Positions 51,940 to 61,013 of a stretch of DNA of 64,000 nt are shown one piece after another. Position 1 is the first letter of the stretch. Each line of letters opens with the position of its first letter. The stretch lies in the NCBI GenBank assembly GCA_035560555.1, contig DATMZF010000025.1, positions 1-64,000 of the forward strand, read 5' to 3'. A program made the position numbers and the translations under genes. Below the pieces are notes generated by a model that saw nothing but the letters and a program-made list of their open reading frames with translations, did no database searches and was not told where the DNA came from. The stretch comes from UBA11090 sp035560555. GTDB taxonomy: Bacteria > Spirochaetota > Spirochaetia > Treponematales > Rectinemataceae.

Positions 51940-52494
51940 ATGAAGACAGTCGGATGGTTTCTCAACGAAAGGCTCATCGTCGCCGTGGGCGACATCACTC
52001 TTTTCGAGGGTGGCGCCATCGTCAACGCCGCCAATTCGGGGCTCCTGGGGGGCGGCGGCGTGGATGGAGCCATCCACCGCGCGGGAGGCCCCGCCATACT
52101 CGCCGAGTGCCGCGCCCTCCGCGCCGGCCCGCTGAAGTCCGGCCTGCCCTCAGGCGAAGCCGTGACGACCGGGGCCGGAAATCTCAAGGCCGGCCGCCTG
52201 ATCCACACCGTCGGGCCCATCTGGAAAGGCGGAGGGCGCGGCGAGCCCGCCCTCCTCTCGTCCTGCTACCGCCGCTGCCTCGAAATCGCGGCCGCCGAAA
52301 ACCTCGACAGCGTCGCTTTCCCGGCGATTTCCACCGGCGTCTACGGCTACCCGAAGGATAGCGCCGCTTTGACGAGCTACGCGGCGATCGCCGATTTCCT
52401 CTCGAGCAACGATCTTCCGCGCAGGGTCTGGCTGATCTTCTATTCCGAGGCCGACGCCGATACTTTCGTCGCTACGGCGCGGCCCGGGAAATAA
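51940..52494 (+). CDS. Macro-domain protein (O-acetyl-ADP-ribose deacetylase-like)
   Basis: A 184-residue single macro domain. It has VGDITLFEGGAIVNAANSGLLGGGGVDGAIHRAGG, the ADP-ribose-binding N-terminus with the catalytic N-A-A-N and GGGVD, then HTVGPIW and FPAISTGVYGYP. The order is that of YmdB/MacroD proteins, which remove acetyl from O-acetyl-ADP-ribose or ADP-ribose from proteins. GAGG lies about 10 bases before the ATG. The 147-base gap upstream is GC-rich and holds several GATCCG(G/C) words but no gene. Confidence 0.92.
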   Translation: MKTVGWFLNERLIVAVGDITLFEGGAIVNAANSGLLGGGGVDGAIHRAGGPAILAECRALRAGPLKSGLPSGEAVTTGAGNLKAGRLIHTVGPIWKGGGRGEPALLSSCYRRCLEIAAAENLDSVAFPAISTGVYGYPKDSAALTSYAAIADFLSSNDLPRRVWLIFYSEADADTFVATARPGK

Positions 52495-52571
52495 TAACGG
52501 GCAACGACGCATCATAAAATATGAGTTTTGCAGCCTGAGCGCCGCCAATTTCCGGATTTAAGGAGAGAACC

Positions 52572-54017
52572 ATGAAACGCCGCATCCTCGTCACCGCCAT
52601 CGCGATCTGTCTGGCCGCGGCCATGCCCGCGGCCGCGGGCTCGCTGTTCTTCACCGTCCTGCGTCCTTTCGCGCTGTATGACTCCGCGCTGCCCGCCGAC
52701 GTCGCCATGCCCAGCGCGGAACTCTACGCGGACTACTATAAAACGCCTGCCCTTCTCAACTTCGGATGGGAAATGACGAACAAGAGCGTGGACATCGCTA
52801 TCCGTTTCGATTTCCGCTACGATTTTTGGGCATATATCACGTCTGAAGCCCACACCAACATTCCCTTCATCGAAAACGGCGCCAATCCCATCCTCGATTT
52901 CAATTACCCCACCGTGGGCTACGCTTCCTGGGGAAACGACAAAGCTCTCGCTTCCTTCGGCCGCCGTCAGCTCAAATGGGGTCCGGGCACCTACGATATC
53001 GCCCTTTCCGACGCGGCCCCCTACTTCGACAATCTCTGGGCGCAGTACAAGGCCAAGGCCAGCTACGGGACATGGTGGGTAAATTTCGTCGCCATCTCCA
53101 TGGATCGCGCCGCGGCCAACGGTGGCAACTATTACTATCGCTACGAAAGCGCGCCTTCTTCGAACGCCGCTGAGCAGAAAACCGTCCTCGCCCATAGGAT
53201 CGGTTTCGAAAACGACTTTCTGCGGGTGGGCTTTGGCGAACTCAACGTCGTCTACGGCGTGACCCCCGACCTTCAGGATATCGGACCTTTCCTCATTTAC
53301 CACCACCTCTACCAGGACGCCAATTCGAACGTCCTCATGACCTTGAGCGCCGAAACGAAGGTGGGACCGGCGCGGGCATTCGGCGAATTCGTCATGGATG
53401 ATCTCACGCTCGGTTTCGAGAACTCCACCGATAAGCCGACGTCGATGGGCTGGTTCCTGGGCGCCGAGATCGGCCTTTTCGGCAAGGAGACGTACGTTTC
53501 GGAAAGAATCGCGGAAGCCGATTACGCCTTGAAAGAAGCCACGTTTGCCGAACCTCGGGGGCTCACCCTTGGCTTCGAGCATTACAGGACGACGACCTAT
53601 CTCTATAACCGTTCGGAGGACGCGGGAAAATTCACCGTCCCCGACCATCGCTTCACCATGGGCAATGGGTACGTTGATGATCCGGCCGCCTACTTTATCG
53701 GATTCCTATACGGACCCAATACCTCGCTGGACATGTTGACGCTCCGGCACGAATCCAAAAACGCCAAGGCTTCGCTATTTCTCAAGCGGCTCAGGCAGGG
53801 CTCCTACGGCATCCTGAACGATTATATCTCAGGCTCAAACACCCTGGACTGGTACGCGCTCACCGAGCCTATCGCCCAAACATGGATCGTGGAGTTCGCC
53901 GGCGACTACTCGTTTTCGGAGTGCCTGCGGATCGAAACCCAGGCTTCGGCGGCCTTCGGCGACGAGCCCGGCATCAGGCTGGGCGCAGGCGTCTCCTGGA
54001 GGCTGGACGCGCGCTGA
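52572..54017 (+). CDS. Outer-membrane beta-barrel protein, Wzi/capsule-assembly-like
   Basis: A 481-residue exported protein (signal KRRILVTAIAICLAAAMPAAAG). The block ALASFGRRQLKWGPGTYDIALSD resembles the FGRQKIRWGPG motif of Wzi-like capsule-assembly barrels. The rest is rich in aromatic, alternating strands and ends GAGVSWRLDAR. Wzi-like proteins bind surface polysaccharide at the outer membrane. No glycan genes lie close by, so the role stays open. Its last 112 bases overlap the 3' end of the convergent HD-GYP gene. AGGAGAG precedes the ATG. Confidence 0.75.
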   Translation: MKRRILVTAIAICLAAAMPAAAGSLFFTVLRPFALYDSALPADVAMPSAELYADYYKTPALLNFGWEMTNKSVDIAIRFDFRYDFWAYITSEAHTNIPFIENGANPILDFNYPTVGYASWGNDKALASFGRRQLKWGPGTYDIALSDAAPYFDNLWAQYKAKASYGTWWVNFVAISMDRAAANGGNYYYRYESAPSSNAAEQKTVLAHRIGFENDFLRVGFGELNVVYGVTPDLQDIGPFLIYHHLYQDANSNVLMTLSAETKVGPARAFGEFVMDDLTLGFENSTDKPTSMGWFLGAEIGLFGKETYVSERIAEADYALKEATFAEPRGLTLGFEHYRTTTYLYNRSEDAGKFTVPDHRFTMGNGYVDDPAAYFIGFLYGPNTSLDMLTLRHESKNAKASLFLKRLRQGSYGILNDYISGSNTLDWYALTEPIAQTWIVEFAGDYSFSECLRIETQASAAFGDEPGIRLGAGVSWRLDAR

Positions 54018-55561
54018 ACGGAGAGGCTAAGAGGCTCCAGGCTCCCGCCATGCGCGACAAACGCGGCAAGCACGGCGGGATCGAAATGCTCCGGCTTGGT
54101 TCGGCCATCCCCTCGCGTAATTATCTCGAATGCTCTCTCGTGGCTCATCGCCGACTTGTACGCCCTCATGTTCCTGAGCGCGTCGTACTGGTCGGCGACG
54201 GCGGCGATGCGCGCCTCCAGCGGAATTTCCTCGCCCCTCAATCCGCGGGGATATCCGCTTCCATCCCATCTCTCGTGATGGGAATTCGCTATCCTGTTCG
54301 CCATGCGGAGCCGCACATGCGCGCCAATTATGTTTGCCCCATATATCGTGTGCATTTTCATTATTTCAAATTCTTCGACCGATAGGAGCCCCCGCTTCTT
54401 CAGAATTTCCCGCGGTATCTGGATTTTCCCGACATCGTGCAGTTGCGCCTGCATCCCGATGCTTTCAACGAAATCCGCGTCCATCCCCATGGCCTCCGCC
54501 AGGAAGGAGGCGTATTTCCCGACCCGCAGAATGTGGTTGCCCGTGTCCTCATCATTAGCCTCCGCCACCCGGGCCAACGTAAACATAATATAATCGAAGG
54601 CTTTCCCCGTTTCCCGCATCTCGGAGGCGACGGAGCGGAGAAACATCATCTGCATCGCGATAGCTTTCAATACGATGGCATCCTGGTCATTGACTGGCTT
54701 CTTGAGACCGTAGGAAACAAGGCACAGTCCGCCTCCTGCCCTGCAGATGAAGTTGCCCGACAGGATTCCTTCTTTCGCGAATGTCGATGACGCCAAGGCA
54801 GCTTCGGAGGATGAACTTACCCCGTCGTTCATATACAGGACCCTTGGTTGTCCGTCAAGAAGGAATAAAAATTCTTCAGCCCGAAATCTTTCGCCTGTCT
54901 CCACGGCTCCGGGGCTTGTCATATCGTAATGTATCCAGCCCGTTTCCGTCGTGCCCACCAACATTCCCCGGGTTCCACGCTTCCATCCGGCGCACGCGCC
55001 CTTGATCAGCGCATCTATTTCCGAGAAAAAATCCAACCGGCCTGTCGTCGATGAGCCTGAGGCTCTGTTGCCTCTTTCCGCCAGCCCGGAAAGCATGCCG
55101 AACAGGGAAACAAGCTTCGAATTCTGCTCTTTTATCTCGATGAGTTTCCTAATCCTCGCCAGAACCTCCAGGGATCCGAAAGGCTTGGTGACGAAATCAC
55201 CGGCTCCCGCCTCAATGCTCTTTATTTTTTCTTCCCTTGAGGACAACGCGGTGATCATGATGACCGGAAGGTTGGATGTGTCAGGGGAAGCCTTGATGCG
55301 ACGGCACACTTCATACCCATCGATGCCAGGCATCATGACATCGAGAAGAATGAGATCGATTTCTTCATGTTTGAGGATGGAGAGCGCTTCGCCGCCGTCA
55401 GCCGCGCAGACGACCTCATACCCGGATGACCCGAGAATCGCCTCGAGGAGTTCTAGATTCAACGGTTCATCATCCACGCACAGAATTTTTGCCTTAGTCG
55501 TCTTTGTTGTTTCTTCTCGGTTCCGGGGATAACTGTCTTCTTCCGGAATTGTCCACAGCAC
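53906..55561 (-). CDS. Response regulator with HD-GYP phosphodiesterase domain
   Basis: A 551-residue protein with a receiver domain at about 24-140 (ILCVDDEPLNLELLEAIL, LILLDVMMPGIDGYEV, FVTKPFGS). A middle region resembling a GAF-like sensor is followed by an HD-GYP domain from about 335 (TGNHILRVGKYASFLAEAMG, LHDVGKIQIP, HHERWDGSGYPRGLRGEEIPLEARI). The HD and GYP motifs look intact, so cyclic-di-GMP hydrolysis is expected. It begins with GTG, three bases after the single-domain regulator, in a kinase operon. Its C-terminal tail runs 112 bases into the convergent barrel gene. Confidence 0.9.
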   Translation of the reverse strand: MLWTIPEEDSYPRNREETTKTTKAKILCVDDEPLNLELLEAILGSSGYEVVCAADGGEALSILKHEEIDLILLDVMMPGIDGYEVCRRIKASPDTSNLPVIMITALSSREEKIKSIEAGAGDFVTKPFGSLEVLARIRKLIEIKEQNSKLVSLFGMLSGLAERGNRASGSSTTGRLDFFSEIDALIKGACAGWKRGTRGMLVGTTETGWIHYDMTSPGAVETGERFRAEEFLFLLDGQPRVLYMNDGVSSSSEAALASSTFAKEGILSGNFICRAGGGLCLVSYGLKKPVNDQDAIVLKAIAMQMMFLRSVASEMRETGKAFDYIMFTLARVAEANDEDTGNHILRVGKYASFLAEAMGMDADFVESIGMQAQLHDVGKIQIPREILKKRGLLSVEEFEIMKMHTIYGANIIGAHVRLRMANRIANSHHERWDGSGYPRGLRGEEIPLEARIAAVADQYDALRNMRAYKSAMSHERAFEIITRGDGRTKPEHFDPAVLAAFVAHGGSLEPLSLSVQRASSLQETPAPSLMPGSSPKAAEAWVSIRRHSENE

Positions 55562-55564
55562 AGG

Positions 55565-55936
55565 CTATTCGTTCCCGATGAACTGGCTGATTTCCTGCGC
55601 GAAGGTGCGCGTATTGATGGGTTTGCCGATAAACCCGGTATCGGAAATGGCTTTTATCTCCTCCTTGCCGTCGGGCATCACGGAGGCGGTCACGAATACG
55701 ATGGGAATCATCCGGGTCTCTTCGTAGCCGCGCAGCAGCAATGCGGCTTCTGAACCGCGCATGTCCGGAAGGCGGACGTCCATGATGATGACATCAGGTT
55801 TTTCGCCTCTTGCCAAAGCCATCCCGCTGGTGGCGTCCTTAGCCTCAAACACCTCAAAGCCGGCGATTTCGAGGAGGTCCTTTTCCAGAAGCAGATTGTT
55901 GTCGTTGTCGTCCACGACCAAGGCCTTGAATCTCAT
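55565..55936 (-). CDS. Single-domain response regulator
   Basis: A 123-residue receiver with no output domain: ALVVDDNDNNLLLEKDLLEI with the acidic pair, VIIMDVRLPDMRG with the phospho-acceptor Asp, FVTAS and GKPINTRTF with the conserved Lys. It starts one base after the kinase stop and ends three bases before the HD-GYP regulator. The three therefore form a phosphorelay operon, where this protein could carry phosphate between kinase and output. Confidence 0.92.
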   Translation of the reverse strand: MRFKALVVDDNDNNLLLEKDLLEIAGFEVFEAKDATSGMALARGEKPDVIIMDVRLPDMRGSEAALLLRGYEETRMIPIVFVTASVMPDGKEEIKAISDTGFIGKPINTRTFAQEISQFIGNE

Positions 55937-55937
55937 A

Positions 55938-58226
55938 TCAAGCCGTCCCGGGGGAAACGATGGGCAAAGAGAAGTGAATCAGCGTCCCCTTGTCCAAGCC
56001 CTCCGAGGTCGCAAACAATTCTCCGCCGTGCAGTTCAACCATCTTCTTGGAGAGCGGCAGCCCCAGCCCGGTGCCCTCGGTCACCCGAGAATAGGGAGTG
56101 TCCACGCGGAAAAAGCCTTCAAATATTTTCCCCATGTTTTCGGGGGCGATGCCGATGCCTGTATCCCAGACATCGATCTCGATAGCGGGACCGGCTTTTT
56201 TCGCCCGCATGCCGATCATTCCCCCCTCGGGGGTGAATTTTACCGCGTTCGAAAGCAGGTTGTAGATGATCTCTTTTACCTTCAGTTCATCGGCTTCGAT
56301 ATCCGGCAGGTCTTCCGGTATCTCCAGAACCATCTGAAGATTCTTTTTTCTCACCATGTCCGCCACAAGCAGGGAAATCTCGTTCAACAGGCTTTTTGTG
56401 GGCAGAATGGACAGCGCGAGCTTCATCTTCCCAGCCTCGACCTTCGCCATATCGAGAATCTGATTTATGAGAAGGAGAAGATGTTTCCCGCTGACCAGTA
56501 CGTTGTTGACATATTTCTTCTGTTTTTCGTTGAGCGTCCCGAATATCTCGTCATACAGCACTTCAGAGAAACCGTTTATCGAATTGAGGGGTGTCCTGAG
56601 TTCATGCGACATGTTCGCCAAGAACTCGGATTTCGCCCGCGCGGTTCGCTTCAGCTCTATCGTCAACTCCTCCAGTTCATCATGGGCCTTCTCGAGCCCT
56701 TTTTCCACTTTCCTGCGCTCGGTGATATCCTCGATTGCAAGAAGGATTATCTTTTCCTTCCCCGACATTCTCTGGATCTGCCGAGCGTTCAGCAGCATGA
56801 CCCGTCTTCCGATATCCGCGAAATCGTGCTCGACTTCATAGTCTCCGAAAGTCGCTTTCTGGGGGAGGATGTTTTCGAGCAATTCCCGCAGTTTCGGGAT
56901 ATCCCACTGCTTGTTGCCCAGATCGTAGATGAGCTGGCCCACGGTCTCCTCGGGCTTAACCTTGAAGACTTCGTAGAAGGAACGGCTGGCTGAGACAACC
57001 CGCAAATCCTGATCGAGGGAGATAAGGGGTTCGCGCACCGTGTTGATGATGCTTTCGGAGTACTCGCGAGCGACATCAGCCGTTCGCTTCACAAATTCCA
57101 GTTCTTTGTTGGCTTTACTCAAGCCGATTTCCGTTTCCCTGTGTTCCGTTACATTGCGAAAGACCATCACGGCGCCAATCAGCGCGCTCTCGCGATTTCG
57201 AATCGGCGCGCAGTTGTCGGCGATACTGTATTCCCGGCCTGTACGCGAGATTAAAATAGTATGGTTTGCCGTTCCTTGCATCGTGCCGTGGGCCAAAGTC
57301 TCAGTTATCGGCATCCTGAAGGGCTGGCGCGTTTCCTCGTTGATGATGTGGAAGACTTCTTCCATGGAGCGGCCATTTGCTTCTGCCAGCGTCCACCCAG
57401 TTAGCTTTTCGGCGAGCGGATTCAGAAGTGTCACGCAACCGCCTGAATCGGTGGCAAGCACCGCGTCGCCTATGGAGTTGAGCGTTGCGGTGAGCTTCCC
57501 CTCGCTGGCTTGCAAGGTCACATTGGCTTGCCGCAGTTGATTATTTAGGTCCTCCTGGATTTCCAGCAGATGCCGCGTTTCGGCATGAACCAGGTTTTTA
57601 AGCTGGCTCTGGGTTTCTTGATAGATGAATCTCATGAATAACAACGCATACAAAAGGGAAAACAGATTAAGGGTTATGATGGTTATGAGCAGATACCTCA
57701 TGTTCGATTGAAATTTTTCGTCGTGTCGGGCTAAAACACCTTGTTCTATCTGGAGAAAGCCTTTCATTTCGGTACGGATCGAATCCATCAGCGATTTGCC
57801 CTGGCTGCCGCGCATGTTCGCCAGCGCTGCGGACAGGTTGTTGTTGCGGCGCAATTGTATATTGAGCGACAGTTCCGCCAGCTTGGCTTTTATCATCGGC
57901 GCAAGCGCATCCAGATATTCGTAGGCCGCGGCGGTCAACGGAGTCCTGCGCAGCTCCGCCAGGATAGCGGCGATGCCGTCTCGCACTCCCAAGAACGGTT
58001 CCAGAAAGGTCTCCTCGCCGGTCAAAAGATAACCTCGCTCGCCCGTTTCGGCGTCTATCAGCGAAGACATCAGCTTGTTCGCGTTGTCCAGTACACCAGT
58101 GGCGTGTTTCCGGCCATCGGCTTCTTCTTTTATTTTGCTGAAAGCCCAGAGCGAAACCAGAACCATCACGGATATCACCAGCGCCAGTCCCGCGAGGAAG
58201 GCGAAGTTCTTTCGGGCAATTTTCAT
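55938..58226 (-). CDS. Sensor histidine kinase with CHASE3 and two PAS domains
   Basis: A 762-residue membrane kinase. A first membrane segment (FAFLAGLALVISVMVLVSLWAF) is followed by a CHASE3 sensor (LIDAETGERGYLLTGEETFLEPF) and a second membrane segment (YLLITIITLNLFSLLYALLF). Two PAS domains follow (ATLNSIGDAVLATDSGG...; SIINTVREPLISLDQDLRVVS...). The HisKA box is FLANMSHELRTPLNSINGF, with an HATPase domain after it (IIYNLLSNAVKFTPEGG, DTGIGI, GTGLGLPLSKKMVELHGG). ATG at 58226 has GGGAG 12 bases upstream. It heads the operon with two response regulators, one HD-GYP, so its signal probably ends in cyclic-di-GMP turnover. Confidence 0.92.
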   Translation of the reverse strand: MKIARKNFAFLAGLALVISVMVLVSLWAFSKIKEEADGRKHATGVLDNANKLMSSLIDAETGERGYLLTGEETFLEPFLGVRDGIAAILAELRRTPLTAAAYEYLDALAPMIKAKLAELSLNIQLRRNNNLSAALANMRGSQGKSLMDSIRTEMKGFLQIEQGVLARHDEKFQSNMRYLLITIITLNLFSLLYALLFMRFIYQETQSQLKNLVHAETRHLLEIQEDLNNQLRQANVTLQASEGKLTATLNSIGDAVLATDSGGCVTLLNPLAEKLTGWTLAEANGRSMEEVFHIINEETRQPFRMPITETLAHGTMQGTANHTILISRTGREYSIADNCAPIRNRESALIGAVMVFRNVTEHRETEIGLSKANKELEFVKRTADVAREYSESIINTVREPLISLDQDLRVVSASRSFYEVFKVKPEETVGQLIYDLGNKQWDIPKLRELLENILPQKATFGDYEVEHDFADIGRRVMLLNARQIQRMSGKEKIILLAIEDITERRKVEKGLEKAHDELEELTIELKRTARAKSEFLANMSHELRTPLNSINGFSEVLYDEIFGTLNEKQKKYVNNVLVSGKHLLLLINQILDMAKVEAGKMKLALSILPTKSLLNEISLLVADMVRKKNLQMVLEIPEDLPDIEADELKVKEIIYNLLSNAVKFTPEGGMIGMRAKKAGPAIEIDVWDTGIGIAPENMGKIFEGFFRVDTPYSRVTEGTGLGLPLSKKMVELHGGELFATSEGLDKGTLIHFSLPIVSPGTA

Positions 58227-58485
58227 ATGACGCTGGTTCTCCCTCAATAGAAAGTCTTCCTCTACTGCTGCGCCGGCCGCTAGGGCGATCTTTGCCCCCC
58301 ACTTTGGCCTTTCAATCCCTAGATGCGGATCTGAGCATCGCCCATGACAACGTTAAAGATCGGAATCAGACAGGAAATAGTCTGTACGTCAACGCACATA
58401 GGCAATGCTTCTTTTCTATGTGATCAACCGAACAGATAAAATCCTAGTATTGTCGTATGTTGAATTTGATTAAATAGCGAAGAGG

Positions 58486-59316
58486 TTGAAGGCCGCATTA
58501 CTCGCGATCGCGGCGATTGGTCTCATCATCGGTCTCACAGCTGGCGCTGGGGCGCCAGTCCCTGTTGACAAGCCTAAAGCTGAGCTGGTTGCGCATGTGC
58601 CTGAAACCAAAGTTAAAAAAGCATATCGGGTACTCAACGACGGGATGTATGTTCTGGAAGGCGTCGTCAGGACGGAGGACGGACAGCTGGCCGACCGTGA
58701 CATCGAAAAAATCAATACAATGCTGGTCTGGGGAAATTTCTCATCGAATAATATCACCAAGGATGAGATGGCGAAACTGGGAGAAAACAACATGTTTACG
58801 GCCTTGCTTAAGGGACATGAAACAGTCGTGCCAACGCAATTCGCCAAATATGTCCAAATCGGAGACATAATCTTCACCGCAAGCGCCGATACAAATGGGC
58901 AGATCATCTATACGTCCGATACGACCGGTGAAGTAGTCTCATATTTCACCAAGAGCGAAGACAACATTGCCTTTTTTCAAGGAAATGCGTTTCGGGAATC
59001 ACTGGCTGCCCAAAAAGGTCGAAAGGGCTATGAAAAATTCGAAATAGCTTCTTTCTTTCAGGATGCCCCCGGCGCTGCTCTCGAGAAGAACAAGTGCCAG
59101 AACAAGAAGTATTGCAGACACTGGGACAACAGGGTTCCCAACATCTGCGGGATCAAGGGCTTCTTCAAGACAAACGGTTTCATCCCCGGGAATTTCAAGG
59201 AGGACTCCGACGGAACGTGGGCTGTCGCTGATGTCGTCACCGGCGCGACGATAGCTGAGCTTGAAAGATATGTGCGCTGCCATACAGACCGCGTTGGTAT
59301 TTACGCATATTTTTAG
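58486..59316 (+). CDS. Secreted or periplasmic protein of unknown function with Cys-rich C-terminus
   Basis: A 276-residue protein with a signal-like start (KAALLAIAAIGLIIGLTAGAGA). The mature part has no domain I recognise. Cysteines cluster near the end (NKCQNKKYCRHW, ICGIKG, VRCH), which could form disulphides. The start is uncertain: TTG at 58486 directly abuts AGAGG, too close for a normal ribosome site, and no ATG is available in frame upstream. Codon use is AT-richer than in neighbouring operons, hinting at later acquisition. Confidence 0.5.
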   Translation: MKAALLAIAAIGLIIGLTAGAGAPVPVDKPKAELVAHVPETKVKKAYRVLNDGMYVLEGVVRTEDGQLADRDIEKINTMLVWGNFSSNNITKDEMAKLGENNMFTALLKGHETVVPTQFAKYVQIGDIIFTASADTNGQIIYTSDTTGEVVSYFTKSEDNIAFFQGNAFRESLAAQKGRKGYEKFEIASFFQDAPGAALEKNKCQNKKYCRHWDNRVPNICGIKGFFKTNGFIPGNFKEDSDGTWAVADVVTGATIAELERYVRCHTDRVGIYAYF

Positions 59317-59536
59317 GAAATGATGTGGAGCGGATAGATATGCCTGATTTGGTTTGGAGAGAGCTCCGTCTTGAGACCACTTTCGAGCTTGCATCGAAAA
59401 GATCCGTTCCGATAGAGCTATTCTTGGGAGTCAGCGCACGCTGAAAGCCCTAAAGTCAAGAAGGATAGTATGGAAGACCGTTTAGCTAGCGGCATGGTAT
59501 GCAGCAGGTCCGCACAGTATCCGAAGGGAGAAAGAG

Positions 59537-59683
59537 ATGTTGATGTTGGTTTCTGTCATATTGATCGCGCTTTGGGTTCTCGGGTTGATCACCTCGTACA
59601 CGTTGGGCGGATTCATCCATATCCTCTTGGTCATCGCGGTCGTGCTCGTACTCGTTCGCATCATCAGCGGCCGACGTCTATAA
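59537..59683 (+). CDS. lmo0937-family small membrane protein, 48 aa
   Basis: Forty-eight codons: MLMLVSVILIALWVLGLITS, then YTLGGFIHILLVIAVVLVLV and RIISGRRL. The two hydrophobic segments joined by TSYTLGGFIHILL and the R(I/V)I.GRR end are the signature of the lmo0937 family of tiny membrane proteins, whose role is unknown but which are often stress-linked. GGGAG lies six bases before the ATG. Earlier frames in this spot on either strand have no such match. Confidence 0.85.
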   Translation: MLMLVSVILIALWVLGLITSYTLGGFIHILLVIAVVLVLVRIISGRRL

Positions 59684-60045
59684 TTTTCGCGCCGCCAGCA
59701 TAGCAAAGAACCCTGAAAAAGCGAAGAATGACGAACGGGACAGTGAGTCCCCTTGGTTTCTGCCTGCTTTCTTGATGCTCGTAAATCATCGCCTCGCGGC
59801 TAGCCGCGGGGTATGAAACCCGCGAGGGATCAACCTCCAATACTATGGCTGCAAGGGTCTTCGCAAGATCGTCTTTGCCGAGCACATCATTCTCCGTCAG
59901 CCCATGAAAATCGATCTGGATCCATTCGTGTCGTGAGTCGCATGACTGCCTGGCTGGTCATGCCAAAAATACCTTGACGCCGGCCACCCTCGATCGGTAT
60001 AGTGACTCTGCCGATTTTCCGTCGCGTAAGCTGCGGAAGAAAATC
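59684..60045. other. Gene-less stretch upstream of the repeat/tRNA island
   Basis: No convincing reading frame or RNA gene. Open frames on the minus strand are short and low in coding character. Near 60011-60043 a degenerate stem (CCGTCGC...GCTGCGG) sits where the small hairpin of a repeat unit would be expected, so it may be a worn-out extra copy of the repeat that follows. Confidence 0.4.
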
Positions 60046-60278
60046 GCGACCGTCGTACATCGACGGCCTGTCTCGGGGAGCCCAACGCAAAGACGGTGAA
60101 AGCCGGAGATGCACGACGGTTTCCTTAGAATTCGTGTTGCGAGAAGCAACACATCAAAATCGCGACCGTCGTAAGCCGGCGTGTACGATCTTTTTAGCAT
60201 AGGTTCTACATGGCTAACCGCCGGCTCACGACGGTTACCTATAAAAACCGCGTCGCGAGAAGCGACGCACGTCCAATC
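60046..60278 (+). repeat. Two tandem ~117-bp structured repeats
   Basis: Units 60046-60161 and 60162-60278 each start GCGACCGTCGTA, the same 12 bases that begin the tRNA-Gly gene at 60279. Each unit folds into a long stem closed by ACCGTCGT/ACGACGGT whose inner part differs between units yet still pairs (CATC...GATG in the first, AGCCGGCG...CGCCGGCT in the second). A small stem with loop GAGAA follows: GTGTTGC/GCAACAC in the first and GCGTCGC/GCGACGC in the second. The changes are compensatory. Nature and function are unknown. Confidence 0.75.
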
Positions 60279-60349
60279 GCGACCGTCGTATACCGGTATT
60301 ACCCGAGCTTCCCAAGCTCGAGAAGCGGGTTCGACTCCCGTCGGTCGCT
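60279..60349 (+). tRNA. tRNA-Gly (anticodon CCC)
   Basis: A complete cloverleaf of 71 bases. The acceptor is GCGACCG/CGGTCGC, with a D-arm containing GG, anticodon stem CGAGC/GCTCG with loop TTCCCAA (CCC at the anticodon position), a 4-base variable loop, T-arm GCGGG-TTCGACT-CCCGT, and discriminator T. No CCA is encoded. The D-stem has only three firm pairs. Its 3' half is repeated at 62981-63023. Confidence 0.9.
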
Positions 60350-60357
60350 CTACGATT

Positions 60358-60380
60358 AAGTCTTTTTTAATAAAAGACTT
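60358..60380 (+). terminator. A/T-rich hairpin after tRNA-Gly
   Basis: AAGTCTTTT and AAAAGACTT pair perfectly across TTAAT, nine bases after the tRNA. The T-rich arm can serve as a terminator for the tRNA transcript. Confidence 0.5.
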
Positions 60381-60414
60381 ATGCTTTGACCGCAAAAACG
60401 GAGAAGCGCCATTA

Positions 60415-61013
60415 TTATCCAAAGTCACCCGAAAAGTCACACTTCGGGCGCCTGGAGGAATAAACGCGCTCTCCGTTTTTGTTTTTTTAAGGGAAAAGAA
60501 AACGACTGGCGAAAAGTCTTGGTACGCAAAGTTCTGGAATGAAGAATCAAATCGATACAACTGTACAAGAGCCCTTGGAATAACATATACCGGGAGACGG
60601 GGCGGACAAGATTGCTGCAATTATAGTTGCCCAAGCTATTGCTGCAGATATAAAACGTGAAGAAGACCCGCTTTCCCTAGATTACATCTCTTCGTTCTGG
60701 GCTCCTGATAGCCGGCATGTTCGTGCACGAGCTCTGGTCGATCATAGACCTCTATCGTTAGACTACCTTGATCACGATCGCCGAGCAATTAAGCTGTACA
60801 TTGCCCCGTACCCAGGTTTCAAGTCACTTCGCCTTTCAAAAGTCAAAGCCGGAATCATCAAAGATCGGCGACTCTGGGCAATCGAAAAAGGAGCTACTCT
60901 TAGAGTCAGCAATGTCGCGCTTCAAGCTATAAAAGTACCGATGCATGATGCTGTGACACGAGGAGAATTACCTTCCGATCCACTACCTGTTGTGAAGAAA
61001 ATACCAAAGGAAT
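60415..61013 (+). pseudogene. Tyrosine-recombinase (phage integrase) fragment, frameshifted
   Basis: Two frames together give KTTGEKSWYAKFWNEESNRY...GITYTGRRG and then DPLSLDYISSFWAPDSRHVR, RALVDHRPLSLDYLDHDRRA and KLYIAPYPGFKSLRLSKVKA, ending at TGA 61013. This matches the N-terminal and core-binding part of tyrosine recombinases; the catalytic domain is missing. The frame changes near 60595. A 12-bp inverted repeat (60393-60404 with 60470-60481, CAAAAACGGAGA/TCTCCGTTTTTG) brackets its start. Position beside a tRNA 3' end is typical for an integrase gene. Confidence 0.65.

Noticed and set aside
60046..60349. A CRISPR array or integron attC array
   Set aside because: The units are too long and too few for CRISPR and lack constant spacers. 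The conserved ends do not show the GTTRRRY/RYYYAAC core of attC sites, and no cas or integron integrase gene is near.
59958..60620. A 220-codon minus-strand frame across the repeats and tRNA-Gly
   Set aside because: It is antisense to a tRNA and to structured repeats. Such frames are a known annotation artefact, and its protein shows repeated low-complexity words copied from the repeats.
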